Origin: Deltaproteobacteria bacterium
GTDB taxonomy: Bacteria > Desulfobacterota > Deferrimicrobia > Deferrimicrobiales > Deferrimicrobiaceae
Length of the DNA: 5,726 bases
Assembly (NCBI GenBank): GCA_025357175.1
Contig: JANXPS010000160.1
Coordinates: 1 to 5,726, forward strand
Direction: 5' to 3'
Part shown: in pieces, positions 1 through 5,726 of the stretch
How positions within the stretch are numbered: the stretch's first letter is position 1
Layout: every line of letters begins with the position of its first letter
Position numbers and translations under genes: made by a program
The notes under the pieces: generated by a model
Told to the model about the DNA's origin: nothing
Database searches by the model: none
Seen by the model: only the letters and a program-made list of their open reading frames with translations

Positions 1-426
1 GAGTTCGAGACCTCCGTCGAAATCTTTTCGCGCGTGCTCGCCGAATACCAGGTTCCCGACCACGTCATCCGGCAGCAGGAGCAGCTCATCCGGAGCGGGG
101 CCTACCGCATCCTCCGCGAGCGGGCTGCGCCGGGGGGGAACGAGGTGCTGGCCGAGTTCGAGGCGTTCCTGGCGCGCAAGGTCATCGAACTGTTCTACGT
201 GTCGGAGGCCTCCGGCTGGAGAGGACGGGCGGTGCGCGAACTCCCGGCCGGGGCGGACACGGGCATCGTGCTGCTCGCCATCCTCCGGGACGACCGTGCG
301 ATCGTTTCACCCGAGCCGGCGATGGCGCTTGAGACGGGCGACAAGATCGTCCTGTTCGGCGGGCATGCGCCGCTGGCCGCCGCGCTCGAGGCGCTTTCGG
401 GCTGCGGGAGGGGTGCGACCGATTAG
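1..426 (+). CDS. Kef-type (CPA2) cation:proton antiporter, C-terminal part with RCK/TrkA-C domain (5' truncated)
   Basis: The frame is open from base 1 and ends at TAG 424-426, giving 141 residues; the start and the membrane part lie outside the window. The first 40 or so residues (beginning EFETSVEIFSRVL, then YQVPDHVIRQQ and a charged helix) resemble the linker that follows the NAD-binding RCK domain in Kef/CPA2 potassium or sodium:proton antiporters. The remainder looks like an RCK-C (TrkA-C) ligand-sensing domain: a strand with IELFYVSEASGWRGRAVRELP, then GIVLLAILRDD, then the typical ending LETGDKIVLFGG. Such domains sit in the cytoplasm and gate ion flux in response to a bound ligand. 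A free-standing TrkA-like regulator is the main alternative, since the transport domain is not visible. Family assignment is from recalled motif patterns, not a search. Confidence 0.75.
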   Translation, partial: EFETSVEIFSRVLAEYQVPDHVIRQQEQLIRSGAYRILRERAAPGGNEVLAEFEAFLARKVIELFYVSEASGWRGRAVRELPAGADTGIVLLAILRDDRAIVSPEPAMALETGDKIVLFGGHAPLAAALEALSGCGRGATD

Positions 427-481
427 CGTCGACTGCCGTCGAGTGATAGTATCGGGATAGTCCGCACATTCAGTACGTGAT

Positions 482-487
482 GGAGGG
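482..487 (+). promoter_or_regulatory. Ribosome binding site of the unrecognised gene
   Basis: GGAGGG lies 7 nt ahead of ATG 495. It decides the start: the in-frame GTG 477 and ATG 480 lie upstream of or next to this motif and have no comparable Shine-Dalgarno sequence of their own. Confidence 0.7.
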
Positions 488-494
488 TCTTGCA

Positions 495-1556
495 ATGAGT
501 CCCGTCCCGTCCGACCAGGCCCGCTACGAGCGGGCGCTTCGCCGGTATTTCCTGATTCCGGCCGAGGAACGAAAAAGCCGCGACCGTGAAAAGGCGCTCG
601 CAGCGCTGGGCATCGACAACCCGCCCGAATTCCTCTCCATGCACATTCCCCTGTGGGAAGCCAAGGTCGACGAACTGCTCGACCCGTCGTCGAGCGACAT
701 GCTGCCGATCAGCATCTCCCACTCCTACGTCAACTGGGTCAGGGGCGCCATCAAGACGATGCCGCCCGAGGCGCGCGTCCGCATCTTCGCCTCCAAGCTG
801 AAGGACACCGGCCTGAAGAAGGCGATCCTGTCGCTGGTCCACGGGCTGTCGCACGACGGCGCGCGCGACTTCGTCGTGACCGAGGTCTCGCTTCTCGAAA
901 AGATGCACAAGGACACGCTGTTTTCCATCCGGGATTCATCGGACAAGGCCTTCACCTTCTACCTGTCGCGCTTCGGCTGCCTGGGCGAGTACATCTACTC
1001 GGGGATGCCCCCGCTCGTCGGGCTTCCGGCGGTCCCCGTGGTCTATCACCTGAGCCCCCAGGGCGAAGAGGTGCTGGTCAAGCCGAAGGAGCAGGGCGTC
1101 AACATCTATCTGGATGATCTCGAACTCCCCCGGATTCTCGCCGACGGGGAATGGTGGGTCCAGGGCGCGGCGAGGCAGGACGCACTGGGCGACTGCATCG
1201 GTACGGCCCTTCGCTTCGGACACTACATCGCGACGCCCGAACGACAGGTGGTCATGATCGACAACATCGAGATTTTCCACCTCGAAGCCGCCGACGCGCG
1301 CATCTTCGAGCCGATCTTCGATTTCCTCCCGGGCAAGGCCTATCCGGGCGACTCCCGGAAGGCCCGGGCGCTCCACCAGACGTTCGAGGCGCTCTACCGG
1401 GAAGCTTACGACGCGCAGATGGCGCTTGTCCGCCACGAGTGGGGCGAGCTCGAGCGCTACCTGGTATCGATGCGCCGCCACATCCGCGCGTACAGCGGCG
1501 ACCTCTTCGAGACGGTGCTGACCGGCGTCAGGGCGCGCATCTTCGGAAAGCGGTAA
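495..1556 (+). CDS. Uncharacterised soluble protein, 353 residues
   Basis: I do not recognise this family. ATG 495 is chosen because GGAGGG sits 7 nt before it; GTG 477 or ATG 480 would add 6 or 5 residues. The frame shows strong GC-rich third positions, as in its neighbours, which argues that it is real and that the 269-residue antisense frame at 936-1745 is not. The product appears cytosolic, with no signal peptide and no membrane-length hydrophobic run. The N-terminal third is charged and helical (ALRRYFLIPAEERKSRDRE, later a basic stretch around KLKDTGLKKA). The middle, around residues 170-200, is hydrophobic and proline-rich (GMPPLVGLPAVPVVYHLSP) and then strand-like. The C-terminal 80 residues are helical and rich in Arg, Glu and aromatic residues (RHEWGELERYL). 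I see no P-loop, zinc-ligand cluster, helix-turn-helix or known catalytic signature. It ends 7 bp before the acylase gene, so the two are probably co-transcribed. Confidence 0.85.
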   Translation: MSPVPSDQARYERALRRYFLIPAEERKSRDREKALAALGIDNPPEFLSMHIPLWEAKVDELLDPSSSDMLPISISHSYVNWVRGAIKTMPPEARVRIFASKLKDTGLKKAILSLVHGLSHDGARDFVVTEVSLLEKMHKDTLFSIRDSSDKAFTFYLSRFGCLGEYIYSGMPPLVGLPAVPVVYHLSPQGEEVLVKPKEQGVNIYLDDLELPRILADGEWWVQGAARQDALGDCIGTALRFGHYIATPERQVVMIDNIEIFHLEAADARIFEPIFDFLPGKAYPGDSRKARALHQTFEALYREAYDAQMALVRHEWGELERYLVSMRRHIRAYSGDLFETVLTGVRARIFGKR

Positions 1557-1563
1557 CCCCGTC

Positions 1564-1638
1564 TTGGCGCCCCCGCGCCCGCGACGGGGCATCGCCCCGG
1601 CACTGCTGTTCGCGGCCCTCGCCATTTTGTCCGGATGC
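1564..1638 (+). other. Lipoprotein signal peptide and lipobox of the acylase
   Basis: Residues 1-25: basic n-region PRPRR, hydrophobic stretch ALLFAALAIL, then Leu22-Ser23-Gly24-Cys25, with the Cys codon TGC at 1636-1638. This fits the signal peptidase II consensus, so the mature protein should start at lipidated Cys25. Residue +2 is Gly rather than Asp, which in enterobacteria would favour the outer membrane; whether that rule holds in this organism is unknown. Confidence 0.8.
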
Positions 1639-3948
1639 GGTTTCCTGCCCGGGAACAGCTCGCCGCAGCGGGAGGGCACGTTGGCCGCGCCGGGCCTTGC
1701 GGCACCCGTCACCGTCATCCGCGACCGGTTCGGCGTTCCCCACATCCACGCAGAAAACGACCACGACCTCTATTTCGCACAGGGGTACGTCCACGCGCAG
1801 GACCGCTTGTTCCAGATGGATCTCGAGCGGAGGGTCGCGCGCGGAGAGCTTTCCGAACTGTTCGGCGAGGCGACGCTTCCCACCGACCGGCTGTTCCGCC
1901 ACCTCGGGTTCGGGGTCCGCGCACCGGCGATCGTGGCCGGGTGGCCGGAATCGACGCGCAGCATCGTCCGGGCCTATTGCGACGGGGTGAATGCGTCCAT
2001 GGGGGCGCTTGCCGCCTGGCCCGTCGAGTTGCGGATGCTGCGAACGCCTCCGCGCCGCTTCTCTCCCGAGGATGTGGCGGCCGTCTCCCTGCTCAAGTCG
2101 TTCGGCCTCGCCCAGTGGCAGCCCGAGGAAATCCTTCACCGGCTCTCGCTCCGCCTGTCTCCCGCCCGCCTGGCTGAGGTGATGCCGGAGGTCGATCCCG
2201 ATTCGCCGTCGGTGGTGGCCACGCATCTTGCCGCGTTGCCGGTCCCTTCGATCCTGCACGAAGGGTTTGCGGCGCTGTCGTCCGCGATCGGGGGAACGCC
2301 CCGTTCCGGCGGCTCGAACTCCTGGGTCGTTTCCGGGAAAAAGAGCCTGTCCGGCAAGCCGCTTCTGGCCAACGACCCGCACCTGTCGCTCCTGGCTCCG
2401 TCTGTCTGGTACGAGGTTCACCTCGTGGCGCCGGGCGTTGACGTCTACGGCATGTCGTTCCCGTCGGCCCCCTGCGTCGTGATCGGCCACAACCCGTCCA
2501 TCGCATGGGGATTCACGAACCTGATGGTCGACGACGCCGACTTCTTCGTCGAGCGGATCGACGGGGACCGGGTCATGTACCGGAAAAAGTGGGTGCCGCT
2601 CTCCGTCAGGACCGAGACGATCCGGATCAAGGGGCGGGAGCCCGAGACGCTGACGGTACGCGAGACGCCGCACGGGCCGATCCTGTCACCCGTGCTGCCG
2701 GGGGTCACGGCGGCGTTGGCGCTTCGCTGGTCCGGCTTCGACGGTGGCGACGCGATCGGGGCGCTGCATGCGCTGAACCGGGCGAAGGGGCGGGAGGCGT
2801 TCGTTGAGGCGCTGTCCGGCTTCCCGCACCCGTGCCAGAACGCGACATACGCCGATGCCGCCGGAAACATCGGGATGGTGATGGCGGGAAAGATCCCGAT
2901 CCGTAAGGGGGGCGGGCTGCTGATGCCGGTCCCCGGAGACACGGGCGAGTGGGAATGGACGGGCTATGTCCCGTTCGCCGAGAAGCCGCAGCTTTGGAAC
3001 CCGCCCGAGGGCTTCATCGTCACAGCCAATGTCCCGGTCGCGGACAACGGCCTTTTCAAGCGATACGTCTCTCGCCTCTACGAGCCGCCCGACCGTGCGC
3101 GCAGGATTCGCGCGATGCTCTCCGGGCGCGATCGCCTCACGCCGTCCGATTTCGAAGCGATGCAGTCCGACATGTCGGTGGCGGGCGGCGACGAGCTGAT
3201 CCGTCTGGCGCTCCAGGTGGCGCAGCGCCGGTCAGGCGAGAACCCGGCCTTCCGCAAGGCCGCCGGGATCCTGGCTTCGTGGGACCGCCAGGCGACCGCC
3301 GACAGCCGGGCGACGCCGGTCTACGAGGTCTTCCGCTGGAAGCTGGCCGACCGGCTGTTTCGCGACGCGATGGGGCCGAAGCTGTACGAGTCGTTCATCG
3401 GTTATCCCCGGCTCGTCTGGAACGCCACCGACCGGATCGTGCGCAGGGGCGACTCGGCGTTCCTCGCAAACCCGGCCACGGGGGAGAAGGGCAGCCTCGA
3501 CGACGCGGTCGCGCTTGCGCTGCTCGACACGATGGCCTTCCTGAAGGAGCGCCTGGGCGCCGCCCCGTCGACGTGGCGCTGGGGGCAGTTGCACCAGGCG
3601 ACCTTCCATCACCCTTTCGGGAAGAACCGGTTCCTGAGCCGCTGGTTCGACATCGGCCCGTTCCCTGTGGGAGGAGACGGACGGACCGTGTTCAAGCAGG
3701 AGTTCGTTTTCGGCGGAAAGGATTTTCCGGTGGGGGTGGGTCCGTCGATGCGGATGATCGTATCGCCGGGCGATCGCGGATCGGCGCGCTCGTCGATCAC
3801 GACCGGGCAGTCGGGCCACTTCTTCGAACCGCATTACGCCGACCAGGCGAAGTTGTGGCTTTCGGCAAAAGGGCATCCCGCGTGGACGACGGAGGCAGGC
3901 GTCGAGGCGAATGCCGAAGCGCGTCTACGCCTTATTCCGGGGAAATAG
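1564..3948 (+). CDS. Penicillin acylase family N-terminal-nucleophile amidohydrolase, predicted lipoprotein
   Basis: The 794-residue product matches the penicillin G acylase/cephalosporin acylase/AHL acylase family (E. coli PGA precursor is about 846, PvdQ about 762). Start TTG 1564 is the first usual start codon after an in-frame TGA at 1519 and precedes a complete signal peptide, although the Shine-Dalgarno (GGAAAG, 13 nt upstream) is poor. Residues 1-24 carry a basic n-region (RPRR), a hydrophobic core and lipobox LSGC with Cys25. Alpha-chain motifs follow: RDRFGVPHI (53-61) and GYVHAQDRLFQMD (74-86). The predicted self-cleavage site is Gly250-Ser251 in GGSNSW, making Ser251 the nucleophile. 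In beta-chain numbering, His23 (ANDPH), the GHNPSIAWGFTN block (about 58-69) and Asn239 (TAN) fall close to the known oxyanion and active-site positions. YADAAGNIG is also typical. Such enzymes cleave amide bonds of acylated substrates outside the cytoplasm; the substrate (beta-lactam, acyl-homoserine lactone, other N-acyl compounds) cannot be told from sequence. It follows the unrecognised gene by 7 bp. Confidence 0.93.
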   Translation: MAPPRPRRGIAPALLFAALAILSGCGFLPGNSSPQREGTLAAPGLAAPVTVIRDRFGVPHIHAENDHDLYFAQGYVHAQDRLFQMDLERRVARGELSELFGEATLPTDRLFRHLGFGVRAPAIVAGWPESTRSIVRAYCDGVNASMGALAAWPVELRMLRTPPRRFSPEDVAAVSLLKSFGLAQWQPEEILHRLSLRLSPARLAEVMPEVDPDSPSVVATHLAALPVPSILHEGFAALSSAIGGTPRSGGSNSWVVSGKKSLSGKPLLANDPHLSLLAPSVWYEVHLVAPGVDVYGMSFPSAPCVVIGHNPSIAWGFTNLMVDDADFFVERIDGDRVMYRKKWVPLSVRTETIRIKGREPETLTVRETPHGPILSPVLPGVTAALALRWSGFDGGDAIGALHALNRAKGREAFVEALSGFPHPCQNATYADAAGNIGMVMAGKIPIRKGGGLLMPVPGDTGEWEWTGYVPFAEKPQLWNPPEGFIVTANVPVADNGLFKRYVSRLYEPPDRARRIRAMLSGRDRLTPSDFEAMQSDMSVAGGDELIRLALQVAQRRSGENPAFRKAAGILASWDRQATADSRATPVYEVFRWKLADRLFRDAMGPKLYESFIGYPRLVWNATDRIVRRGDSAFLANPATGEKGSLDDAVALALLDTMAFLKERLGAAPSTWRWGQLHQATFHHPFGKNRFLSRWFDIGPFPVGGDGRTVFKQEFVFGGKDFPVGVGPSMRMIVSPGDRGSARSSITTGQSGHFFEPHYADQAKLWLSAKGHPAWTTEAGVEANAEARLRLIPGK
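2311..2316 (+). other. Predicted autoproteolytic junction Gly250-Ser251 of the acylase
   Basis: The codons GGC-TCG encode Gly250-Ser251 in the context GGSNSWVV. In this family the precursor cleaves itself immediately before a conserved Ser (PGA beta chain begins SNMW), which becomes the free N-terminal nucleophile. Cleavage here would give an alpha segment of about 225 residues after Cys25 (including any spacer peptide) and a beta chain of 544 residues, close to the 557 of E. coli PGA. Confidence 0.85.
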
Positions 3949-4846
3949 CGGGCAGGGCGATTCCGCACGCCTTGCAGGCGGCGGCGAACCTTGTTTCGGG
4001 CGGTGCGGTGGCCTTGATCTCCCGACCGTCCGCCCCCTTGAACGTCATCGACCGGCAGTGCAGCATCATGCGGGGTGCGGGCGCGCCGCCGTACCGGTCG
4101 TCGCCGACCACCGGGTGCCCCGCGTGGGCCAGGTGCAGCCGGATCTGGTGCGTGCGTCCAGTCAGCGGCCTCGCCTCGACAAAGGATACGGCCGTCCCGG
4201 TCATGTCCTTCCCGCACGCCAGCCGGCGGATTTCCGTGGCCGCGTCGCGTCCCCCCGCCTGCACCGCGAAAAGCGATTTCCCGAGCGCCGCGATCGGCGC
4301 GTTGACGGTCCAGGTTTCCGCTTCCGGGCAACCAGAGACCAGCGCCCAGTAGATTTTGCCGACCGAGCCCGCTTCCAGCGCCTTCGAGATGTGCGCGGCC
4401 GACTCCCGCGTCTTCGGAAACACCATGACCCCCGAGGTGCCGCGGTCGAGCCGGTGGACGACGCGTGCGGGCTCGCCGATTCCGGCCGCCTTGAGGTGCG
4501 CGGAGACGGCGAACTCGACCGTCCCCTTCAGCTGGTAGGGCGTACGCTGACAGTAGACGCCGGGCGGTTTGTCGATCGCGAGATATTCGGGGTCGTCGAG
4601 AATCAGCGAGTCGGGCGTGATCGCGTAATCGCGGAAGCTTTCCTCGTCGGTGACCCCGACGACGACGGCGTCGTTCGGGTGCAGGCCGCGCGAGGCGACG
4701 CGAACCACGGCGCCGTTGATCCGGCAGCCGCCCCAGTCGATCACTTTCCGGATGCGTCCCTTGGAAAGCTGGGGAAACAGGTCGCGCAGGACGTCGTCCA
4801 GCCGTTTCCCCGCAAGTTCCCCCGTCACGGTCCCGTAAAGAATCAC
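3932..4846 (-). CDS. RluA-family RNA pseudouridine synthase with N-terminal S4 domain
   Basis: The 304-residue product isomerises uridine to pseudouridine in RNA, most likely in 23S rRNA given the RluC/RluD-like architecture. Residues about 13-62 form an S4 RNA-binding domain (LSKGRIRKVIDWGGCRINGAVV). The catalytic domain has DKPPG (92-96), the signature HRLDRGTSG at 131-139 with catalytic Asp134, the conserved Tyr166 in GKIYWALV, and the C-terminal motif RPLTGRTHQIRLHLAHAGHPVVGD split over 226-249. All key residues seem intact. Start GTG 4846 overlaps the Nudix stop codon (GTGA), which suggests translational coupling; a second in-frame GTG at 4828 is a possible alternative start, and neither has a strong Shine-Dalgarno. 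The frame stays open upstream to 5584, but that part is a shadow of the Nudix gene. The target uridine cannot be assigned, so I give no gene symbol. The stop TAA lies inside the 3' end of the convergent acylase gene. Confidence 0.93.
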   Translation of the reverse strand: MILYGTVTGELAGKRLDDVLRDLFPQLSKGRIRKVIDWGGCRINGAVVRVASRGLHPNDAVVVGVTDEESFRDYAITPDSLILDDPEYLAIDKPPGVYCQRTPYQLKGTVEFAVSAHLKAAGIGEPARVVHRLDRGTSGVMVFPKTRESAAHISKALEAGSVGKIYWALVSGCPEAETWTVNAPIAALGKSLFAVQAGGRDAATEIRRLACGKDMTGTAVSFVEARPLTGRTHQIRLHLAHAGHPVVGDDRYGGAPAPRMMLHCRSMTFKGADGREIKATAPPETRFAAACKACGIALPAISPE

Positions 4847-5364
4847 GGCAGTTTCGCCGCAGCGCGGAACAGCGCGGCGATCGTCTTGCCGTCGTCGATC
4901 TCGCCGGTCGCCGCCATCTGCAGCGCCTCGGGCAGCGGCAACCGCACCGTCTCGATCTCTTCGTACTGTTCGGGCTCGGCTTCTCCCTGCGCCAGGTCGG
5001 TCGCCAGGTAGATGTGGATCACCTCGTCGAAGACGCCGGGCGACGCCCGGAAAATCCCGAGGGAATCGATCCGACCGGCGCGCAAACCCGTCTCCTCGGT
5101 CATCTCGCGCTGTCCGCAAACGGCGGGATCTTCGCCCGGGTGAAGGCGCCCCGCCGGGATCTCGAGCAGGAAGCCGCCCGCCGCGGGCCGAAGCTGGCGG
5201 ATGAGCGTGACCGTGCCGTCGTCGTGGAGCGGCAGCACGCCGACGCCCCCCGGGTGCCGGATGATCTGGTATGTGTGCCACCCCCGCTCGCCGATCTTCA
5301 CTTCCATCTGCTCGATATCGACGACGAGGCCCTTGAAGATCGTGGCGTGGTTGCGCGTTTCCAT
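4843..5364 (-). CDS. Nudix hydrolase, ADP-ribose pyrophosphatase type
   Basis: The 173-residue product carries a complete Nudix box at residues 72-94: G-x5-E (GRLHPGE), x7, then REMTEETGL, matching G-x5-E-x7-REUxEExGU, which binds divalent metal for pyrophosphate hydrolysis. The N-terminal strand region, with HTYQIIRHPGGVGVLPL and VTLIRQLRPA followed by LLEIPAGR, and the downstream SPGVFDEVIHIYLA (SPG about 15-20 residues after the box) are typical of ADP-ribose pyrophosphatases, which split ADP-ribose to AMP and ribose 5-phosphate. Related nucleotide sugars are possible substrates. Length matches the usual 170-210. ATG 5364 is chosen because GGAGGA stands 10 nt upstream; an earlier in-frame start at 5388 would place that motif inside the coding region. 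It is the first gene of a likely two-gene unit with the pseudouridine synthase, overlapping it by 4 bp. A possible sigma-54 promoter lies just upstream. Confidence 0.92.
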   Translation of the reverse strand: METRNHATIFKGLVVDIEQMEVKIGERGWHTYQIIRHPGGVGVLPLHDDGTVTLIRQLRPAAGGFLLEIPAGRLHPGEDPAVCGQREMTEETGLRAGRIDSLGIFRASPGVFDEVIHIYLATDLAQGEAEPEQYEEIETVRLPLPEALQMAATGEIDDGKTIAALFRAAAKLP

Positions 5365-5374
5365 GGCTGTTGAA

Positions 5375-5380
5375 TCCTCC
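5375..5380 (-). promoter_or_regulatory. Ribosome binding site of the Nudix gene
   Basis: The minus strand reads GGAGGA, 10 nt before ATG 5364. It is the strongest Shine-Dalgarno in the window and fixes the Nudix start at 5364 rather than at 5388. Confidence 0.8.
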
Positions 5381-5390
5381 GGTCTCAAGG

Positions 5391-5407
5391 TAGCGTAATT
5401 TGTGCCA
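5391..5407 (-). promoter_or_regulatory. Candidate sigma-54 (-24/-12) promoter for the Nudix-pseudouridine synthase unit
   Basis: The minus strand reads TGGCACAAATTACGCTA. Compared with the sigma-54 consensus TGGCACG-N5-TTGCW it has a near-perfect -24 element, the invariant GG and GC with exactly 10 nt between them, and a weaker -12 element (ACGC instead of TTGC). Transcription would begin about 12 nt past the GC, near 5382, just before the GGAGGA at 5380-5375 and about 18 nt before the start codon. No enhancer-binding-protein site is recognisable, and I found no convincing sigma-70 promoter in the same spacer. A short motif like this can occur by chance. Confidence 0.35.
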
Positions 5408-5423
5408 GACTGTCCACGAAGCC

Positions 5424-5726
5424 ATGAATCGACGAATGGACAATATGACGCCCGGCCCCCGGGCGGCGCTCGGCGTCCTTGCGGGCGGCATCCTCGGGAT
5501 GATGGTCGCCATGGCGATCGGCCGTTTCGTCTTTGCGCCGATTCTCCCGATGATGCAGCGCGACCTGGGGCTGACGCACGCCACGGCCGGCTATCTCGCT
5601 TCCCTCAACTATCTCGGATATCTCGCCGGCGCGTTGGGCTGTTCGCTCCGGCCGGTGCTCCTGCGGAGCGGGTCGTTCAACCTCGGCGCGCTGGTCATAA
5701 GCGTCGGCACGACGTTCCTGATGGGG
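5424..5726 (+). CDS. YbfB/YjiJ-type major facilitator superfamily transporter, N-terminal part (3' truncated)
   Basis: The frame is open from ATG 5424 to the window end, giving 101 residues. A first membrane segment (about residues 14-43) ends in GRFVFAPILPMMQRDLGL, and a second contains ATAGYLASLNYLGYLAGALG. The combination of GRF-xx-P-LPxM and AGYLAS-NYLGYL-GAL is characteristic of the YbfB/YjiJ branch of MFS permeases, inner-membrane secondary transporters whose substrates are mostly unknown. A third hydrophobic stretch starts near residue 84 (FNLGALVISVGTTFLMG). The start is uncertain: ATG 5436 and ATG 5445 are in frame and none has a clear ribosome binding site. The gene is divergent from the Nudix gene across 59 bp. 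The remaining segments, about three quarters of a usual 390-400-residue protein, lie outside the window. Confidence 0.82.
   Translation, partial: MNRRMDNMTPGPRAALGVLAGGILGMMVAMAIGRFVFAPILPMMQRDLGLTHATAGYLASLNYLGYLAGALGCSLRPVLLRSGSFNLGALVISVGTTFLMG

Noticed and set aside
429..442. A small hairpin (TCGAC-TGCC-GTCGA) just after the antiporter stop codon, considered as a terminator
   Set aside because: The stem is only 5 bp and no T-tract follows, so it is not a credible intrinsic terminator.
427..494. A possible sigma-70 promoter before the unrecognised gene (TAGTAT at 447-452)
   Set aside because: The -10 match is partial and no reasonable -35 element occurs at the right distance, so it cannot be supported.
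936..1745. A 269-residue minus-strand frame opposite the unrecognised gene
   Set aside because: The plus-strand frame has the better ribosome binding site and the GC-rich third codon positions; the antisense product is of low complexity and spans the gap into the acylase signal peptide.
1528..2673. A 381-residue open frame on the minus strand across the acylase
   Set aside because: It is opposite a gene with unmistakable acylase motifs, its translation is rich in Arg, Gly and Pro without domains, and long antisense frames are expected at this GC content.
3968..3980. A short hairpin (CGCCT-TGC-AGGCG) just past the acylase stop, considered as a terminator
   Set aside because: A 5-bp stem without an adjacent T-tract, inside the pseudouridine synthase coding sequence; common by chance in GC-rich DNA.
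2949..4352. A 467-residue plus-strand frame bridging the acylase end and the pseudouridine synthase
   Set aside because: It is out of frame with the acylase and antisense to the synthase, both of which have intact catalytic motifs; the composition is typical of a GC-driven shadow frame.
3911..5011. A 366-residue plus-strand frame opposite the pseudouridine synthase and Nudix genes
   Set aside because: It lies antisense to two well-supported enzymes, and its product has no recognisable domain.
4847..5584. The upstream extension of the pseudouridine synthase frame, which could suggest a longer fusion protein
   Set aside because: The extension covers the Nudix gene in another frame, translates to Arg-rich sequence without domains, and the S4 domain begins right after GTG 4846.

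Overview
The window is a gene-dense, high-GC chromosomal segment. Its codons are strongly biased to G or C in the third position, and the high GC produces many long spurious antisense reading frames. The donor looks like a Gram-negative bacterium: one gene encodes a lipoprotein-type secreted acylase, and the rest are ordinary bacterial families. The set would fit a high-GC Desulfobacterota/deltaproteobacteria-like or related environmental lineage, but the taxonomic guess is weak. There are no RNA genes, insertion sequences, CRISPR arrays, prophage parts or long repeats that I can see. No gap between genes exceeds about 70 bases.

Layout: (1) 1-426, plus strand, the 3' end of a Kef/CPA2-type cation:proton antiporter with its cytosolic RCK/TrkA-C regulatory domain. 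(2) 495-1556, plus strand, a 353-residue soluble protein I do not recognise. (3) 1564-3948, plus strand, a penicillin-acylase-family N-terminal-nucleophile hydrolase with a lipoprotein signal peptide, only 7 bp after gene 2. (4) 3932-4846, minus strand, an RluA-family pseudouridine synthase with an S4 domain, overlapping the acylase tail-to-tail by 17 bp. (5) 4843-5364, minus strand, a Nudix hydrolase of the ADP-ribose pyrophosphatase type, overlapping the start of gene 4 by 4 bp (GTGA). (6) 5424-5726, plus strand, the 5' end of a YbfB/YjiJ-type MFS transporter, divergent from gene 5 and running off the window.

Transcription units inferred from spacing: genes 2-3 form one likely unit going right, and genes 5-4 form one likely unit going left with translational coupling. 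The MFS gene is divergent across a 59-bp spacer. That spacer carries a minus-strand match to a sigma-54 -24/-12 promoter (GG-N10-GC), placed so that transcription would start just ahead of a strong Nudix ribosome binding site.

I see no clear sign of a new multi-gene system. The parts most worth following up are the unrecognised protein paired with the anchored acylase, the candidate sigma-54 promoter, and the tight overlaps at both ends of the pseudouridine synthase gene.
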